A program made the translations under genes and the position numbers. Of a stretch of DNA of 64,000 nucleotides, positions 46,693 through 55,635 are shown piece by piece (the stretch's first letter is position 1; every line of letters begins with the position of its first letter). The DNA is taken from positions 682,001-746,000 of the forward strand of contig CANLQL010000002.1 in the NCBI GenBank assembly GCA_947493265.1, given 5' to 3'. The notes beneath the pieces are model-generated. The model searched no databases and was not told where the DNA came from. It saw nothing but the letters and a program-made list of their open reading frames with translations. The DNA comes from an uncultured Litoreibacter sp. GTDB lineage: Bacteria > Pseudomonadota > Alphaproteobacteria > Rhodobacterales > Rhodobacteraceae.

Positions 46693-47540
46693 GTTTCGTT
46701 CTCGCAGCCATTGGTATCTGGGTCGCGGGGTGGGCGCTGAATGTGCGCCTTGCCAACAGCGCATCGTCGCAAACGAAAGCAGTGTCCCTGGGCATCCCGC
46801 TGATTTTCGGGGCCACAATTCTGATCGTTTGGGAGCTTGTCGTGCGCGGGCTGGAGGTCCCTTTGGTGATCTTGCCGCCCCCAAGCCAGATCGCGGCGAC
46901 CTTTGCGCGCGAAACCGCGATCCTTTGGGCGGATTTCGTACAAACCTTCGTCAAAGGGGCCTTGTCTGGCTACGTGATTGGCTGTGTGGCCGCATTCGTC
47001 TTGGCCATTCTGGTCGACCGGTTCGACTTCCTGCGCCGCGGGTTGCTGCCGGTGGGCGCTTTCATGGCCGCTTTGCCCATCGTCGGCACGGCCCCCATTC
47101 TGGTGATGTGGTTTGGCTTTGACTGGCAGTCAAAGGCGGCCGTTGTCGTGGTGATGGTGTTCTTTCCGATGCTGGTCAATACTGTCGCTGGCCTGCGGGA
47201 GACGACGGCGATGCAAAACGATCTGATGCAGACATATGGGGCCAGCTATTGGCAAAGTTTCCTAAAACTTCGGTTGCCAGCCGCGATGCCCTTTGTCTTT
47301 AACGGGCTGAAGATTTCGACCACACTGGCTTTGATTGGGGCAATCGTCGCAGAATTTTTCGGATCACCAACGCTGGGTATGGGGTTCCGCATATCGACCT
47401 CGGTGGGTCAACTAGCGTTGGATATGGTCTGGGCAGAAATCGTGGTCGCGGCCCTTGCAGGATCCGCCTTCTACGGCGTGATCACATTATTGGAACGCGC
47501 GGTGACCTTCTGGCACCCGTCACAACGAAAACAAACTTAA
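46689..47540 (+). CDS. ABC transporter permease (SsuC/TauC type)
   Basis: QTYGASYWQSFLKLRLPAAMPFVFNGLKISTTLALIGAIVAEFFG; overlaps preceding permease. Confidence 0.9.
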   Translation: MSFVLAAIGIWVAGWALNVRLANSASSQTKAVSLGIPLIFGATILIVWELVVRGLEVPLVILPPPSQIAATFARETAILWADFVQTFVKGALSGYVIGCVAAFVLAILVDRFDFLRRGLLPVGAFMAALPIVGTAPILVMWFGFDWQSKAAVVVVMVFFPMLVNTVAGLRETTAMQNDLMQTYGASYWQSFLKLRLPAAMPFVFNGLKISTTLALIGAIVAEFFGSPTLGMGFRISTSVGQLALDMVWAEIVVAALAGSAFYGVITLLERAVTFWHPSQRKQT

Positions 47541-47561
47541 ATCAACCTGGAGGTAATGAAG

Positions 47562-48557
47562 ATGAAGAAACTACTGACAAGCGCAGCGCTCGCATTGGCG
47601 CTGGCGACAGGATCGGCGGTCGCTGATGGACATGCAAACAGTGTGAAGCTGCAGCTGCAATGGGTCACGCAAGCGCAATTTGCAGGCTACTACGTTGCGC
47701 TGGACAAAGGCTTTTATGAAGAAGAAGGGCTAGATGTGACGATCCTGCCGGGTGGTCCTGATATCGCACCGCCACAGGTTTTGGCAGGCGGCGGCGCTGA
47801 TGTCATGCTGAACTGGATGCCATCTGCTTTGGCTGCGCGCGAAAAGGGTCTGCCCGTGGTGAATATCGCGCAGCCGTTCAAAACCTCCGGTCTGATGCTG
47901 ACCTGCTGGAAAGACACTGGCATTCTCAGCCCGCAGGACTTCAAAGGCAAAACCATTGGGGTTTGGTTCTTCGGCAACGAATACCCGTTCCTCAGCTGGA
48001 TGTCTCAGGAAGGTATTTCGACCGATGGGGGCGAAGACGGTGTGACGGTTCTCAAGCAGGGCTTTAACGTTGATCCGCTTTTGCAGCGTCAGGCTGATTG
48101 TATCTCCACGATGACGTATAATGAATATGGTCAAGTGCTGGATGCGGGCGTGTCCGAGGACGAATTGGTGACGTTCAAATACGAAGACCAAGGCGTCGCA
48201 ACGCTGGAAGATGGCATCTATGCGCTGGAAGAAAACCTGGAAGATCCAGTGTTCAAAGACAAGATGGTGCGTTTCGTTCGGGCGTCGATGAAGGGCTGGA
48301 AATATGCCGAAGCCAATCCGGATGAGGCCGCTGGTATCGTGCTCGACAATGACGAAACAGGCGCCCAGTCAGAGGCGCATCAGGTTCGCATGATGGGCGA
48401 GATTGCCAAGCTGACAGCGGGTTCCGATGGATCGCTGGACGAAGCAGATTTCGACCGCACAGTGGCCACACTATTGGCGGGGGGGTCCGACCCAGTGATC
48501 ACCAAAACACCGGAAGGTGCATGGACATCTGAGATCACGGATGCCGCTTTGAAGTGA
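47562..48557 (+). CDS. ABC transporter substrate-binding protein, NMT1/THI5-like
   Basis: Signal peptide MKKLLTSAALALALATGSAVADG; VKLQLQWVTQAQFAGYYVALDKGFYEEEGLDVTILPGGPDIAPPQVLAGGGADV. Confidence 0.92.
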   Translation: MKKLLTSAALALALATGSAVADGHANSVKLQLQWVTQAQFAGYYVALDKGFYEEEGLDVTILPGGPDIAPPQVLAGGGADVMLNWMPSALAAREKGLPVVNIAQPFKTSGLMLTCWKDTGILSPQDFKGKTIGVWFFGNEYPFLSWMSQEGISTDGGEDGVTVLKQGFNVDPLLQRQADCISTMTYNEYGQVLDAGVSEDELVTFKYEDQGVATLEDGIYALEENLEDPVFKDKMVRFVRASMKGWKYAEANPDEAAGIVLDNDETGAQSEAHQVRMMGEIAKLTAGSDGSLDEADFDRTVATLLAGGSDPVITKTPEGAWTSEITDAALK

Positions 48558-48575
48558 TCCGAACCACATGAACGG

Positions 48576-48610
48576 AAATGGCACGTGTCGAACCCTGTCA
48601 CGTGCCATTT
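48576..48610 (+). terminator. Rho-independent-type terminator after the pyrimidine ABC operon
   Basis: AAATGGCACGTG-(11 nt)-CACGTGCCATTT perfect 12-bp stem followed by TTC, 19 bp after the SBP stop. Confidence 0.75.
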
Positions 48611-48846
48611 TCATATGTAATCCGGCGAAAAACGACAGTTTTGGGGCCAAAATGTTGGATTTATGCAATAAAAGCTTGCCCCGTTTGCCTGCCCGTGCGA
48701 TTCTTTCCTCAATAATAAACCCATGAGGCAGGGTTAGGTCCGCAAAAGGACCACGAGTAGTTTTATAAAAAAGTCCGTCCCGGATCGTGCGTTGTTGCGG
48801 CCGAGGTCGTGGCGCTCTGCCATCATGATATAGCGCGAGGCGGGCT

Positions 48847-50412
48847 ATGGTCACGGTGACAACGAATGCGTCGGCAACGGCGATGGCGGAGGAAATATTT
48901 GGTGCAGGCGTCACGATTGTGGACGCAGATTACACCGGATGGAGTCAATCTTCAGGGATTTATTCAAACGGCGACACTCTGTCGCCTGGCGTGGCACCCG
49001 GCGATACCGGCGTCATCCTGTCCACCGGGCGTGCGTCGCGGTTCCGAAATAATTCCGGCGAAGCAAACCAGCGCCCCAACACCTCCACCAATACACCTGG
49101 TCAAAACAATGACCCGCAGTTCAACGCCATTGCGGGAGGGTCAACATTCGACGCCAGTTATCTGGAGGTGGATTTCATTCCCACCGAAAGCACTTACTCG
49201 ATCCAGTTTGTCTATGCCTCAGAAGAGTTTCCGGAATTCGTTGGCTCAAACTTCAATGATATTGTCGCGGTTTGGATAAACGGGGTAGCGGTCAACCTCG
49301 CTGTTGGGTCCGGAACCGCCAATATCGGCAACATCAATGATAACGCGAACCAGAACCTCTACAACGACAACACGGGCGATCAGTTCAACACTGAAATGGA
49401 CGGGTTTACAGTGACGCTGACGCTAACCCTGAACGTGGTCCCGAACATGATCAATTCGATAAAGATTGGTGTCGCGGATGTCGGTGACAGCAACTACGAC
49501 ACGAGTCTTCTGATTGCTGGCGGTTCGATCCAAAGCGATGTTCTGGCGTCTGATGATGCCTATACGGTGGTCACGAACGGCACGCCTGAGCTGGACGTTT
49601 TGGCCAATGACACAGCTGCGTCCGGGGCAGCTTTGACCGTGACCCAGATTAATGGTGTCGATGTTTCTGTCGGAGATACGGTGACGCTGCCTTTGGGGCA
49701 AACTGTCACGCTGAACGCCGATGGCACGTTGAGCCTTGTGAACACGTCATCGCCTGATGATTTCAACTTCACCTACACGATCACGGACGGCTCTGGCGTT
49801 GAGGATGTGGCGTTTGTCCAAATCGACACGGTGCCGTGCTTTGTAGCGGGCACCAAGATACAGACACCGGACGGGGAAAGGGATGTCGAAACCCTGCAAC
49901 CGGGGGATCTGGTTGATACGCTCGACAATGGACCTTTGCCGCTGAAATGGATCGGGCGGCGGACGGTCCCTGCAACGGATGATTACGCGCCGATTGCTAT
50001 TGCGGCCGGGACGTTCGGCAAGCACGGCAAATTGCGCGTGTCGCCCAATCACCGCATTCTTGTGCGCAATCACATGTCGGAGCTTTTGTTCGGCGCGGGC
50101 GAGGTGTTGATCGCGGCTAAAGATCTGGTCACAGGCGGTCGCGTGCGCGTCGATCAAAGCGCGCCGGATGTCGAATATGTCCATATCCTGTTTGATGACC
50201 ACCAAGTCGTGTTCTCGGAAGGGCTGGCCACGGAAAGCTTTTTGCCGGGGCCGCAAGTGCTCAACAGTTTTGAGCATGAGGTTATGGAAGAGATTTGTAC
50301 GCTGTTCCCGGAGATCGATCCGGAAACAGGGGAAGGCTACGGTAAATCTGCCCGTCACAGCCTGAAATCCTACGAGGCCCGCGTTCTCGTGAAAGCAGGC
50401 CTCGCCGCGTAA
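48847..50412 (+). CDS. Choice-of-anchor-L domain protein with Ig/cadherin-like region and C-terminal Hint (hedgehog/intein-like) domain
   Basis: FIPTESTYSIQFVYASEEFPEFVGSNFNDIVAVWINGV anchor-L motif; CFVAGTKIQTPDGERDVETLQPGDLVDTLDNGPLPLKWIGRR Hint domain with N-terminal Cys. Confidence 0.85.
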   Translation: MVTVTTNASATAMAEEIFGAGVTIVDADYTGWSQSSGIYSNGDTLSPGVAPGDTGVILSTGRASRFRNNSGEANQRPNTSTNTPGQNNDPQFNAIAGGSTFDASYLEVDFIPTESTYSIQFVYASEEFPEFVGSNFNDIVAVWINGVAVNLAVGSGTANIGNINDNANQNLYNDNTGDQFNTEMDGFTVTLTLTLNVVPNMINSIKIGVADVGDSNYDTSLLIAGGSIQSDVLASDDAYTVVTNGTPELDVLANDTAASGAALTVTQINGVDVSVGDTVTLPLGQTVTLNADGTLSLVNTSSPDDFNFTYTITDGSGVEDVAFVQIDTVPCFVAGTKIQTPDGERDVETLQPGDLVDTLDNGPLPLKWIGRRTVPATDDYAPIAIAAGTFGKHGKLRVSPNHRILVRNHMSELLFGAGEVLIAAKDLVTGGRVRVDQSAPDVEYVHILFDDHQVVFSEGLATESFLPGPQVLNSFEHEVMEEICTLFPEIDPETGEGYGKSARHSLKSYEARVLVKAGLAA

Positions 50413-50433
50413 AACCACATCAAAGACCGGGGT

Positions 50434-51399
50434 TTAGCCCATCTGCGACGGACCAGCGGGATCATCTGTGGCCACGATGTGGTAAAGGCTCGCCTCACCA
50501 GACATTGCGGGAACAGCCGTGTGGCGTAGCCCCGCGGGCACCATTGCAGTGTCACCGGGGTTCAGGCTGGTTTCGCCCCCCTCCCAAACAAGTCGCCAAT
50601 GGCCTCGCATTGGCATCAGGACCGACGCGCGATCGTGGCTGTGCAGTTCCTCAGTGGCCGAACTTCTGGTCAGCAAGTCCACGTCAAAGCCGGGGCGGTC
50701 GCGGATGATGCCGTTTTCGCCGATCACCTTTACGGGCTTGTCCTTGGCCAGCGCCACCATATCCCAGTAGCGTCGCACACCCATGCCAACGACCTGCGCC
50801 GGCGTCATTTCCGGGTAAGTTTCCAGTTCAGCCTCGCTCAGCAGCGGCATTGGGGAAACACCTTCTGGAAGGGATTGGCCCTGCTTGGTGTCATAGAGCT
50901 TACCGTTCTCTCCCAGAACCAGCCCGTGATCTGTCGCATCCTCAATCACTTGCGGTGCCCAAGTGACACCGCCACCTGCATCATCGCCACCAAGTATGGC
51001 CATGATCATCCCGTAGTCGGTTCCAATGTTTTCAAACCCTCTGAAAATGCCTGTCGGAATATTGATGATATCACCTTCTTCCAACACGACCTCGCCCGCG
51101 GTGCCGTAGCGACCCCAGAAAAAGCGCCAGCGGCCTTTGAGGACAAAGAAAACCTCTGCAGTTGTGTGAGAATGCAGGGAGTTGCGGCATTTCGGTGGCT
51201 GGCCCGCCGCGCCAATATTGAACCCGATCGGTTCTGCAATATGGACATGCTGATCGGGGCTCTCGGAGACGCCACCGCCAATGATCGTAAAGTTCTCCTT
51301 TTGATCAGAACCCGGCGTATGTGCGTCGATAAACGCCGTTTTGCACGGTTGCAAATCGCCATAACGAACGATGTTTTCTGCCATTTTAGCGGGGGTCAT
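50434..51399 (-). CDS. Bicupin protein (two cupin domains)
   Basis: Two cupin-type motifs: NSLHSHTTAEVFFVLKGRWRFFWG...GEVVLEEGDIINIPTGIFRGFEN and EELHSHDRASVLMPMRGHWRLVWEGGETSLNPGDTAMVPAGLRHTA. Confidence 0.85.
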   Translation of the reverse strand: MTPAKMAENIVRYGDLQPCKTAFIDAHTPGSDQKENFTIIGGGVSESPDQHVHIAEPIGFNIGAAGQPPKCRNSLHSHTTAEVFFVLKGRWRFFWGRYGTAGEVVLEEGDIINIPTGIFRGFENIGTDYGMIMAILGGDDAGGGVTWAPQVIEDATDHGLVLGENGKLYDTKQGQSLPEGVSPMPLLSEAELETYPEMTPAQVVGMGVRRYWDMVALAKDKPVKVIGENGIIRDRPGFDVDLLTRSSATEELHSHDRASVLMPMRGHWRLVWEGGETSLNPGDTAMVPAGLRHTAVPAMSGEASLYHIVATDDPAGPSQMG

Positions 51400-52028
51400 T
51401 TCTGTTCCTTCCAGGTCGGGTCCACGGCTGTCAGCCGGGCTTCGAGCATAGTTATATGTTGGGTCATTTCGGCAAGCTTCGGGCCAAGAAGCGATTGCAT
51501 CTCGGTCTCGGTAAATCGGCGCTCGATGTATTTCGGGCAGTTCCAGTCGAAGCTGTGAACTTGCAAGGTCACAAGGCGTTCCGCCTCTGGCCCGCCCTCG
51601 ACATGCAGTTGGTGACGCAATTCCGGGTCGTCTGCGGCTGCCACGACTTTCGCCGTGGCCAGCATTTTCAGCCGCGCCCGGCGGGCGTAATCCATAAAAA
51701 ACAGTGAAACGCGGTCGTTTGTATCAAGGTTGCCTGCGCTGACGAACTGCTTGTTTCCAGCGTAATCTGCAAATCCCAGCGTCTTTGGTCCCAAGACCTT
51801 CATGAACTCAACCGGTCCGCCGCGATGTTGGATGTATGGCCAACCGCTTTCTGAAACCGTTGCGATATAGCAAGAAGACCGGCTTTCGATGAAGGCTTTT
51901 TCGTCGTTGCCCAAAGCGTCTGGGGCAGGGCGGTCGGTGACATGTTGGTACTTTTCGCGCGTACCGCTTGCGCTTTGGCGGTCCTGAACCGCTTGAGTGA
52001 AAAGGGTCTTGTAATATTGGTCTCTCAT
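51396..52028 (-). CDS. Pyridoxamine 5'-phosphate oxidase family FMN-binding protein
   Basis: ESRSSCYIATVSESGWPYIQHRGGPVEFMKVLGPKTLGFADYAGNKQFVSAGNLDTNDRVSLFFMDYARRARLKMLATAKV; ATGA overlaps on both sides. Confidence 0.87.
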   Translation of the reverse strand: MRDQYYKTLFTQAVQDRQSASGTREKYQHVTDRPAPDALGNDEKAFIESRSSCYIATVSESGWPYIQHRGGPVEFMKVLGPKTLGFADYAGNKQFVSAGNLDTNDRVSLFFMDYARRARLKMLATAKVVAAADDPELRHQLHVEGGPEAERLVTLQVHSFDWNCPKYIERRFTETEMQSLLGPKLAEMTQHITMLEARLTAVDPTWKEQK

Positions 52029-52999
52029 AGCGCGCCGCTGTGGATCAGTATCTGTTTCCAGATCGAGATCTCGTCGACCAGGGTGTATTCATGGCGAAGC
52101 CCCCAAGGACCAAACTCAGCATGGGTCATTCCCATAATGTAGACATCCGCACCTGTTGGCACGCCGTAGCTGCCATACCCATCATGTTTGCCGCTGAGCG
52201 ACCAGCGAACAGCTGCGCGCGGGCTCATCAACGGGTCTTCGCGCCCGATGACATGATCGATCTTGAAAGTGGCCGAGGGGAAGGAGGACCGGAACGGCAA
52301 CCAAAGCTGATCTGCCCCCGCCCAGCTGATGTCTGAGCGATCACCGGCATGGTGGACGTGGCAAGCACGGTCATATTCAGCCGGGATCACGGCAAAGTCC
52401 TTGTCCATGATCCGCGTCAGAATATCGGCCAGCTTCGCGCCCCATTCATTGTCGTTGCCGCGGGAATTATATCCCCCATCCACATCATCAGCGGCGGTGA
52501 AAGGTTTGATGCAAGCTTCTGGACCCCCTTCGCGCGCGATCAAATCCTGTGTGAAGCTTCGCGGCTCCATGCCCAGTTGGCGGACAATGCCACCGGTGTC
52601 GCGGATCAACCATTCATCATAGATGGCGTTGTCCTTGGCCGCACAATCCGCAATCGCCCGGATTTGAAACGATTTGCCTGTGGGCGGCCCAAAAAACCCG
52701 TGGCCTTTATGGGTGCCGGTGGTCAGCAAGCGGTGCGATGACAAAAACCCGGCCTCCGCATCGCCGGACCAGATCACATCTTCGCCCATCAATTGCCGGT
52801 CGGGAAATTCCGCCAAGGTGGCCATTGTGCCGTTGATTACTGCCTGGTTGCCCCGGACCAGTCCGGACGGGAACCGCATCGGCAAATCGGGGGCGTAATA
52901 ATCGTTCAACGTGGCCAGCCCGCGATCCTCCCAAATTTCCTTGGTGATCTTCAAAATATAGTCGGGCAGGTCCGCAAACTGGTTCGAAAAACCCTTCAT
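52025..52999 (-). CDS. Tandem SnoaL-like (polyketide cyclase/NTF2 fold) protein
   Basis: Two SnoaL-like halves: EIWEDRGLATLNDYYAPDLPMRFPSGLVRGNQAVINGTMATLAEFPD and DKDFAVIPAEYDRACHVHHAGDRSDISWAGADQLWLPFRSSFPSATFKIDHVIG; start trimmed from 53032. Confidence 0.8.
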   Translation of the reverse strand: MKGFSNQFADLPDYILKITKEIWEDRGLATLNDYYAPDLPMRFPSGLVRGNQAVINGTMATLAEFPDRQLMGEDVIWSGDAEAGFLSSHRLLTTGTHKGHGFFGPPTGKSFQIRAIADCAAKDNAIYDEWLIRDTGGIVRQLGMEPRSFTQDLIAREGGPEACIKPFTAADDVDGGYNSRGNDNEWGAKLADILTRIMDKDFAVIPAEYDRACHVHHAGDRSDISWAGADQLWLPFRSSFPSATFKIDHVIGREDPLMSPRAAVRWSLSGKHDGYGSYGVPTGADVYIMGMTHAEFGPWGLRHEYTLVDEISIWKQILIHSGAL

Positions 53000-53022
53000 C
53001 TCAATACTGTCCTTTTGGCATT

Positions 53023-54042
53023 CTATATCCATCCTTTTGGGATCCGGGCTGATTTCCGAACCATCAAAGGACCATCAATTTCGGTTTGAACCGGATGCGG
53101 GCTCTGTCCTGCAATTTGCGCAAGAAGTTGGGCCACCACAGCATCCACCATCCGGTTGGCAGGCTGACGCATTGTCGTCAGCTCAAAGCTCGGCCAGGAG
53201 GCCATGCCAACATCATCATATCCCACTATGGAGACATCGCCCGGAATGCTCAGCTCCAATTCGCGTTCGATCACTTCCATCACGGCAAAAGCCATATGAT
53301 CATTGCCGACAAAGATCGCATCGGGCGTCTGGCTATCGGCAAACAACCCGCGCACGGCAGCAGCGGCCGCATCGCGCGAAAACAATCCGTCGACAACGGC
53401 GAAAGGTGTCATGCCAGCATTGGCCAGCCCTGCGACAAATCCTGCCTGTCGGTCCCGCCCGGTTGAGGCGCCTTGCCAGCCGGAAATATGCGCAATACGG
53501 GAATGGCCGCCAGCAACCAGAAATTCTGCAACCTTCTGCCCACCGGCAAAATTCGTCGAGGTGACGCTGGACAGGCTGTTGTCACTATGACCGCGGTTAA
53601 ACAGGATCAGGGGCACGCCTTCTTCCGCCAAGCGTTCCGTCAGTTTCGACGACATGGAGACGGAGGCCAAGATGATCCCGTCCACTTGATGATCCAACAG
53701 ATCGTTGACAACTGCATCGACATCGGCAGCGTGGTTCGCGGCCATAAAAATCATGATGTTGTAGCCACGTTCTTTCAACGTACGGCTCAGCTTTTCAAGC
53801 GCTTCGGTGTAGAAAGGGTTGTCTAGGTAAGCCACGATCAGTCCGATCGTCATCGACTGGCCGGTTATCAAAGAGCGCGCCAACGTATTGGGCCGATACC
53901 CAAGTTCGCTCGCAGCCTGGCGCACACGTTTGTCGAGATCTTCTGACACTTTCACCCCCGGTGTGAAAACCCGGCTCACCGTCGGCTGACTGACGCCGGC
54001 GCGACGCGCTACGTCTTGTGATGTCGCTTTGGTAGTTGGCAT
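53023..54042 (-). CDS. LacI family transcriptional regulator
   Basis: TSQDVARRAGVSQPTVSRVFTPGVKVSEDLDKRVRQAASELGYRPNTLARSL; start trimmed from 54069. Confidence 0.93.
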   Translation of the reverse strand: MPTTKATSQDVARRAGVSQPTVSRVFTPGVKVSEDLDKRVRQAASELGYRPNTLARSLITGQSMTIGLIVAYLDNPFYTEALEKLSRTLKERGYNIMIFMAANHAADVDAVVNDLLDHQVDGIILASVSMSSKLTERLAEEGVPLILFNRGHSDNSLSSVTSTNFAGGQKVAEFLVAGGHSRIAHISGWQGASTGRDRQAGFVAGLANAGMTPFAVVDGLFSRDAAAAAVRGLFADSQTPDAIFVGNDHMAFAVMEVIERELELSIPGDVSIVGYDDVGMASWPSFELTTMRQPANRMVDAVVAQLLAQIAGQSPHPVQTEIDGPLMVRKSARIPKGWI

Positions 54043-54063
54043 GTCCGTTTCTCGCTTCCTCTT

Positions 54064-54094
54064 GCCCAAAATACCTCCGCCGGAGGCGTTGGGC
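54064..54094. repeat. Nested inverted repeat/REP-like hairpin
   Basis: GCCCAA-AATA-CCTCC-GCC-GGAGG-CG-TTGGGC in the hisD-like/lacI intercistronic gap. Confidence 0.55.
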
Positions 54095-54104
54095 GTTTTG
54101 TTCT

Positions 54105-55433
54105 CTATTCCGCCGCATCCTTATAGGGGGCAGGGCCGCCATAGGGAACATTGACCCCGCCATATCGTCTGACGCGCAGATTGGCTTGCTCGGCATGGCC
54201 GACAAACCCTTCCAGCAGGCACAGCCGCGAACAATAGGCCCCGATATCTGCCGCGGCTTCATCCGTGGTGACTTTCTGGTAGCTGTGAGTTTTGAGGAAT
54301 TTTCCAACCCAAAGACCACCGGTATAGCGGCCTGCTTTCTTGGTCGGAAGCGTGTGATTGGTCCCGATTACCTTGTCGCCATTGGCCACATTCGTCCGCG
54401 GACCCAGGAACAACGCGCCATAGCAGGTCATCTTCTCCAGAAACCAATCGTCCCGGTCAGTCATCACCTGAACATGTTCAGACGCGACGTCGTCGGCCAC
54501 CTCCAGCATTTCGTCATAAGTGTCGCACAAGATCACCTCGCCGTAGTCTTCCCAGGAGGTCTTCGCCGTCTCGGCTGTCGGAAGAATGGTCAGGATGCGG
54601 TCAATCTCAGACAGGGTATCTTCCGCAAGCTTGCGGGAGTTTGTCAGCAGGACCGCGGGGGAGTTGTAGCCATGTTCCGCCTGTCCAAGAAGGTCAGTTG
54701 CACACATTTCGCCGTCGACAGTGTCGTCTGCAATCACCATCGTCTCAGTTGGACCCGCAAACAAATCGATCCCGACGCGCCCGAACAATTGCCGTTTTGC
54801 TTCGGCGACAAACGCATTGCCTGGCCCGACCAACATGTGCACGGGGTCAATCGTTTCGGTGCCAAGCGCCATTGCGCCGATCCCTTGGATCCCACCAAGG
54901 ACGTAAATCTCATGTGCGCCACCCAAATGCATTGCAGCGATCACCGCCGGATTTGGCTTGCCCTGAAACGGCGGGGTGCAGGCGATGATGCGCGGCACAC
55001 CCGCGACCGAGGCCGTGGCAACCGACATATGGGCGGAGGCAACCATCGGGAATTTCCCGGCAGGCACGTAGCAGCCGACGCTTTGAACGGGGATGTTTTT
55101 GTGGCCCAGAATAACACCGGGCATCGGTTCCACCTCGATATCCAACATCGAGTCGCGTTGGGCTTGTGCAAAGGCGCGGACCTGCGCTTGCGCAAAATTC
55201 AGGTCTTCCATGTCACGCGGACTAACCTGCGCCATCAAATCATCGATCTCGGCCTGGGACAGTTTGAAGGATGGGGGGCTGTATTTATCAAATTTCTCCG
55301 ACAATTCGCGCACCGCCGCGTCGCCGCGTTTTTCGATATCGGCGAGCGTATCTTCAACAACCTGACGCACCTTCGCGTCGTCTTCTGCGCGCTCGGTTTC
55401 CGGTTTGCCCCGTTTCAAGTAAGTAATTGCCAT
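54105..55433 (-). CDS. Histidinol dehydrogenase family protein, possibly sulfopropanediol 3-dehydrogenase (HpsN)-like
   Basis: HisD fold: [80 protein letters not shown]; no his biosynthesis neighbours; start trimmed from 55496. Confidence 0.85.
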   Translation of the reverse strand: MAITYLKRGKPETERAEDDAKVRQVVEDTLADIEKRGDAAVRELSEKFDKYSPPSFKLSQAEIDDLMAQVSPRDMEDLNFAQAQVRAFAQAQRDSMLDIEVEPMPGVILGHKNIPVQSVGCYVPAGKFPMVASAHMSVATASVAGVPRIIACTPPFQGKPNPAVIAAMHLGGAHEIYVLGGIQGIGAMALGTETIDPVHMLVGPGNAFVAEAKRQLFGRVGIDLFAGPTETMVIADDTVDGEMCATDLLGQAEHGYNSPAVLLTNSRKLAEDTLSEIDRILTILPTAETAKTSWEDYGEVILCDTYDEMLEVADDVASEHVQVMTDRDDWFLEKMTCYGALFLGPRTNVANGDKVIGTNHTLPTKKAGRYTGGLWVGKFLKTHSYQKVTTDEAAADIGAYCSRLCLLEGFVGHAEQANLRVRRYGGVNVPYGGPAPYKDAAE

Positions 55434-55467
55434 GGAAAAACCTCCCTTTGTCACATGTTTATCAGCG

Positions 55468-55483
55468 TTGAATACGTATTCAA
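55468..55483. promoter_or_regulatory. LacI-family operator upstream of the hisD-like operon
   Basis: Perfect 16-bp palindrome TTGAATACGTATTCAA with central CG, 35 bp upstream of the hisD-like ATG. Confidence 0.78.
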
Positions 55484-55635
55484 GAGGGATTTGCACGCAA
55501 TGAGATGACCGGCAATTCCCGGCGCGGCACTATGTCCGGGGTTTTGGGCGCAAATGGGCGTGATCTGGTCTGTCCCAGTCTTGACCTTCCGGGTCTTACG
55601 CCCCCAAGTAGTCACAGGAATTGGAGGCTGACCGG

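Noticed and set aside
48737-48752. GGTCC-GCAAAA-GGACC hairpin upstream of the Hint-domain gene
   Set aside because: Five-bp stem with no further support; could be chance.
54036-55508. 490-aa plus-strand ORF
   Set aside because: Antisense to the HisD-like gene; shadow ORF with no domain-like pattern.
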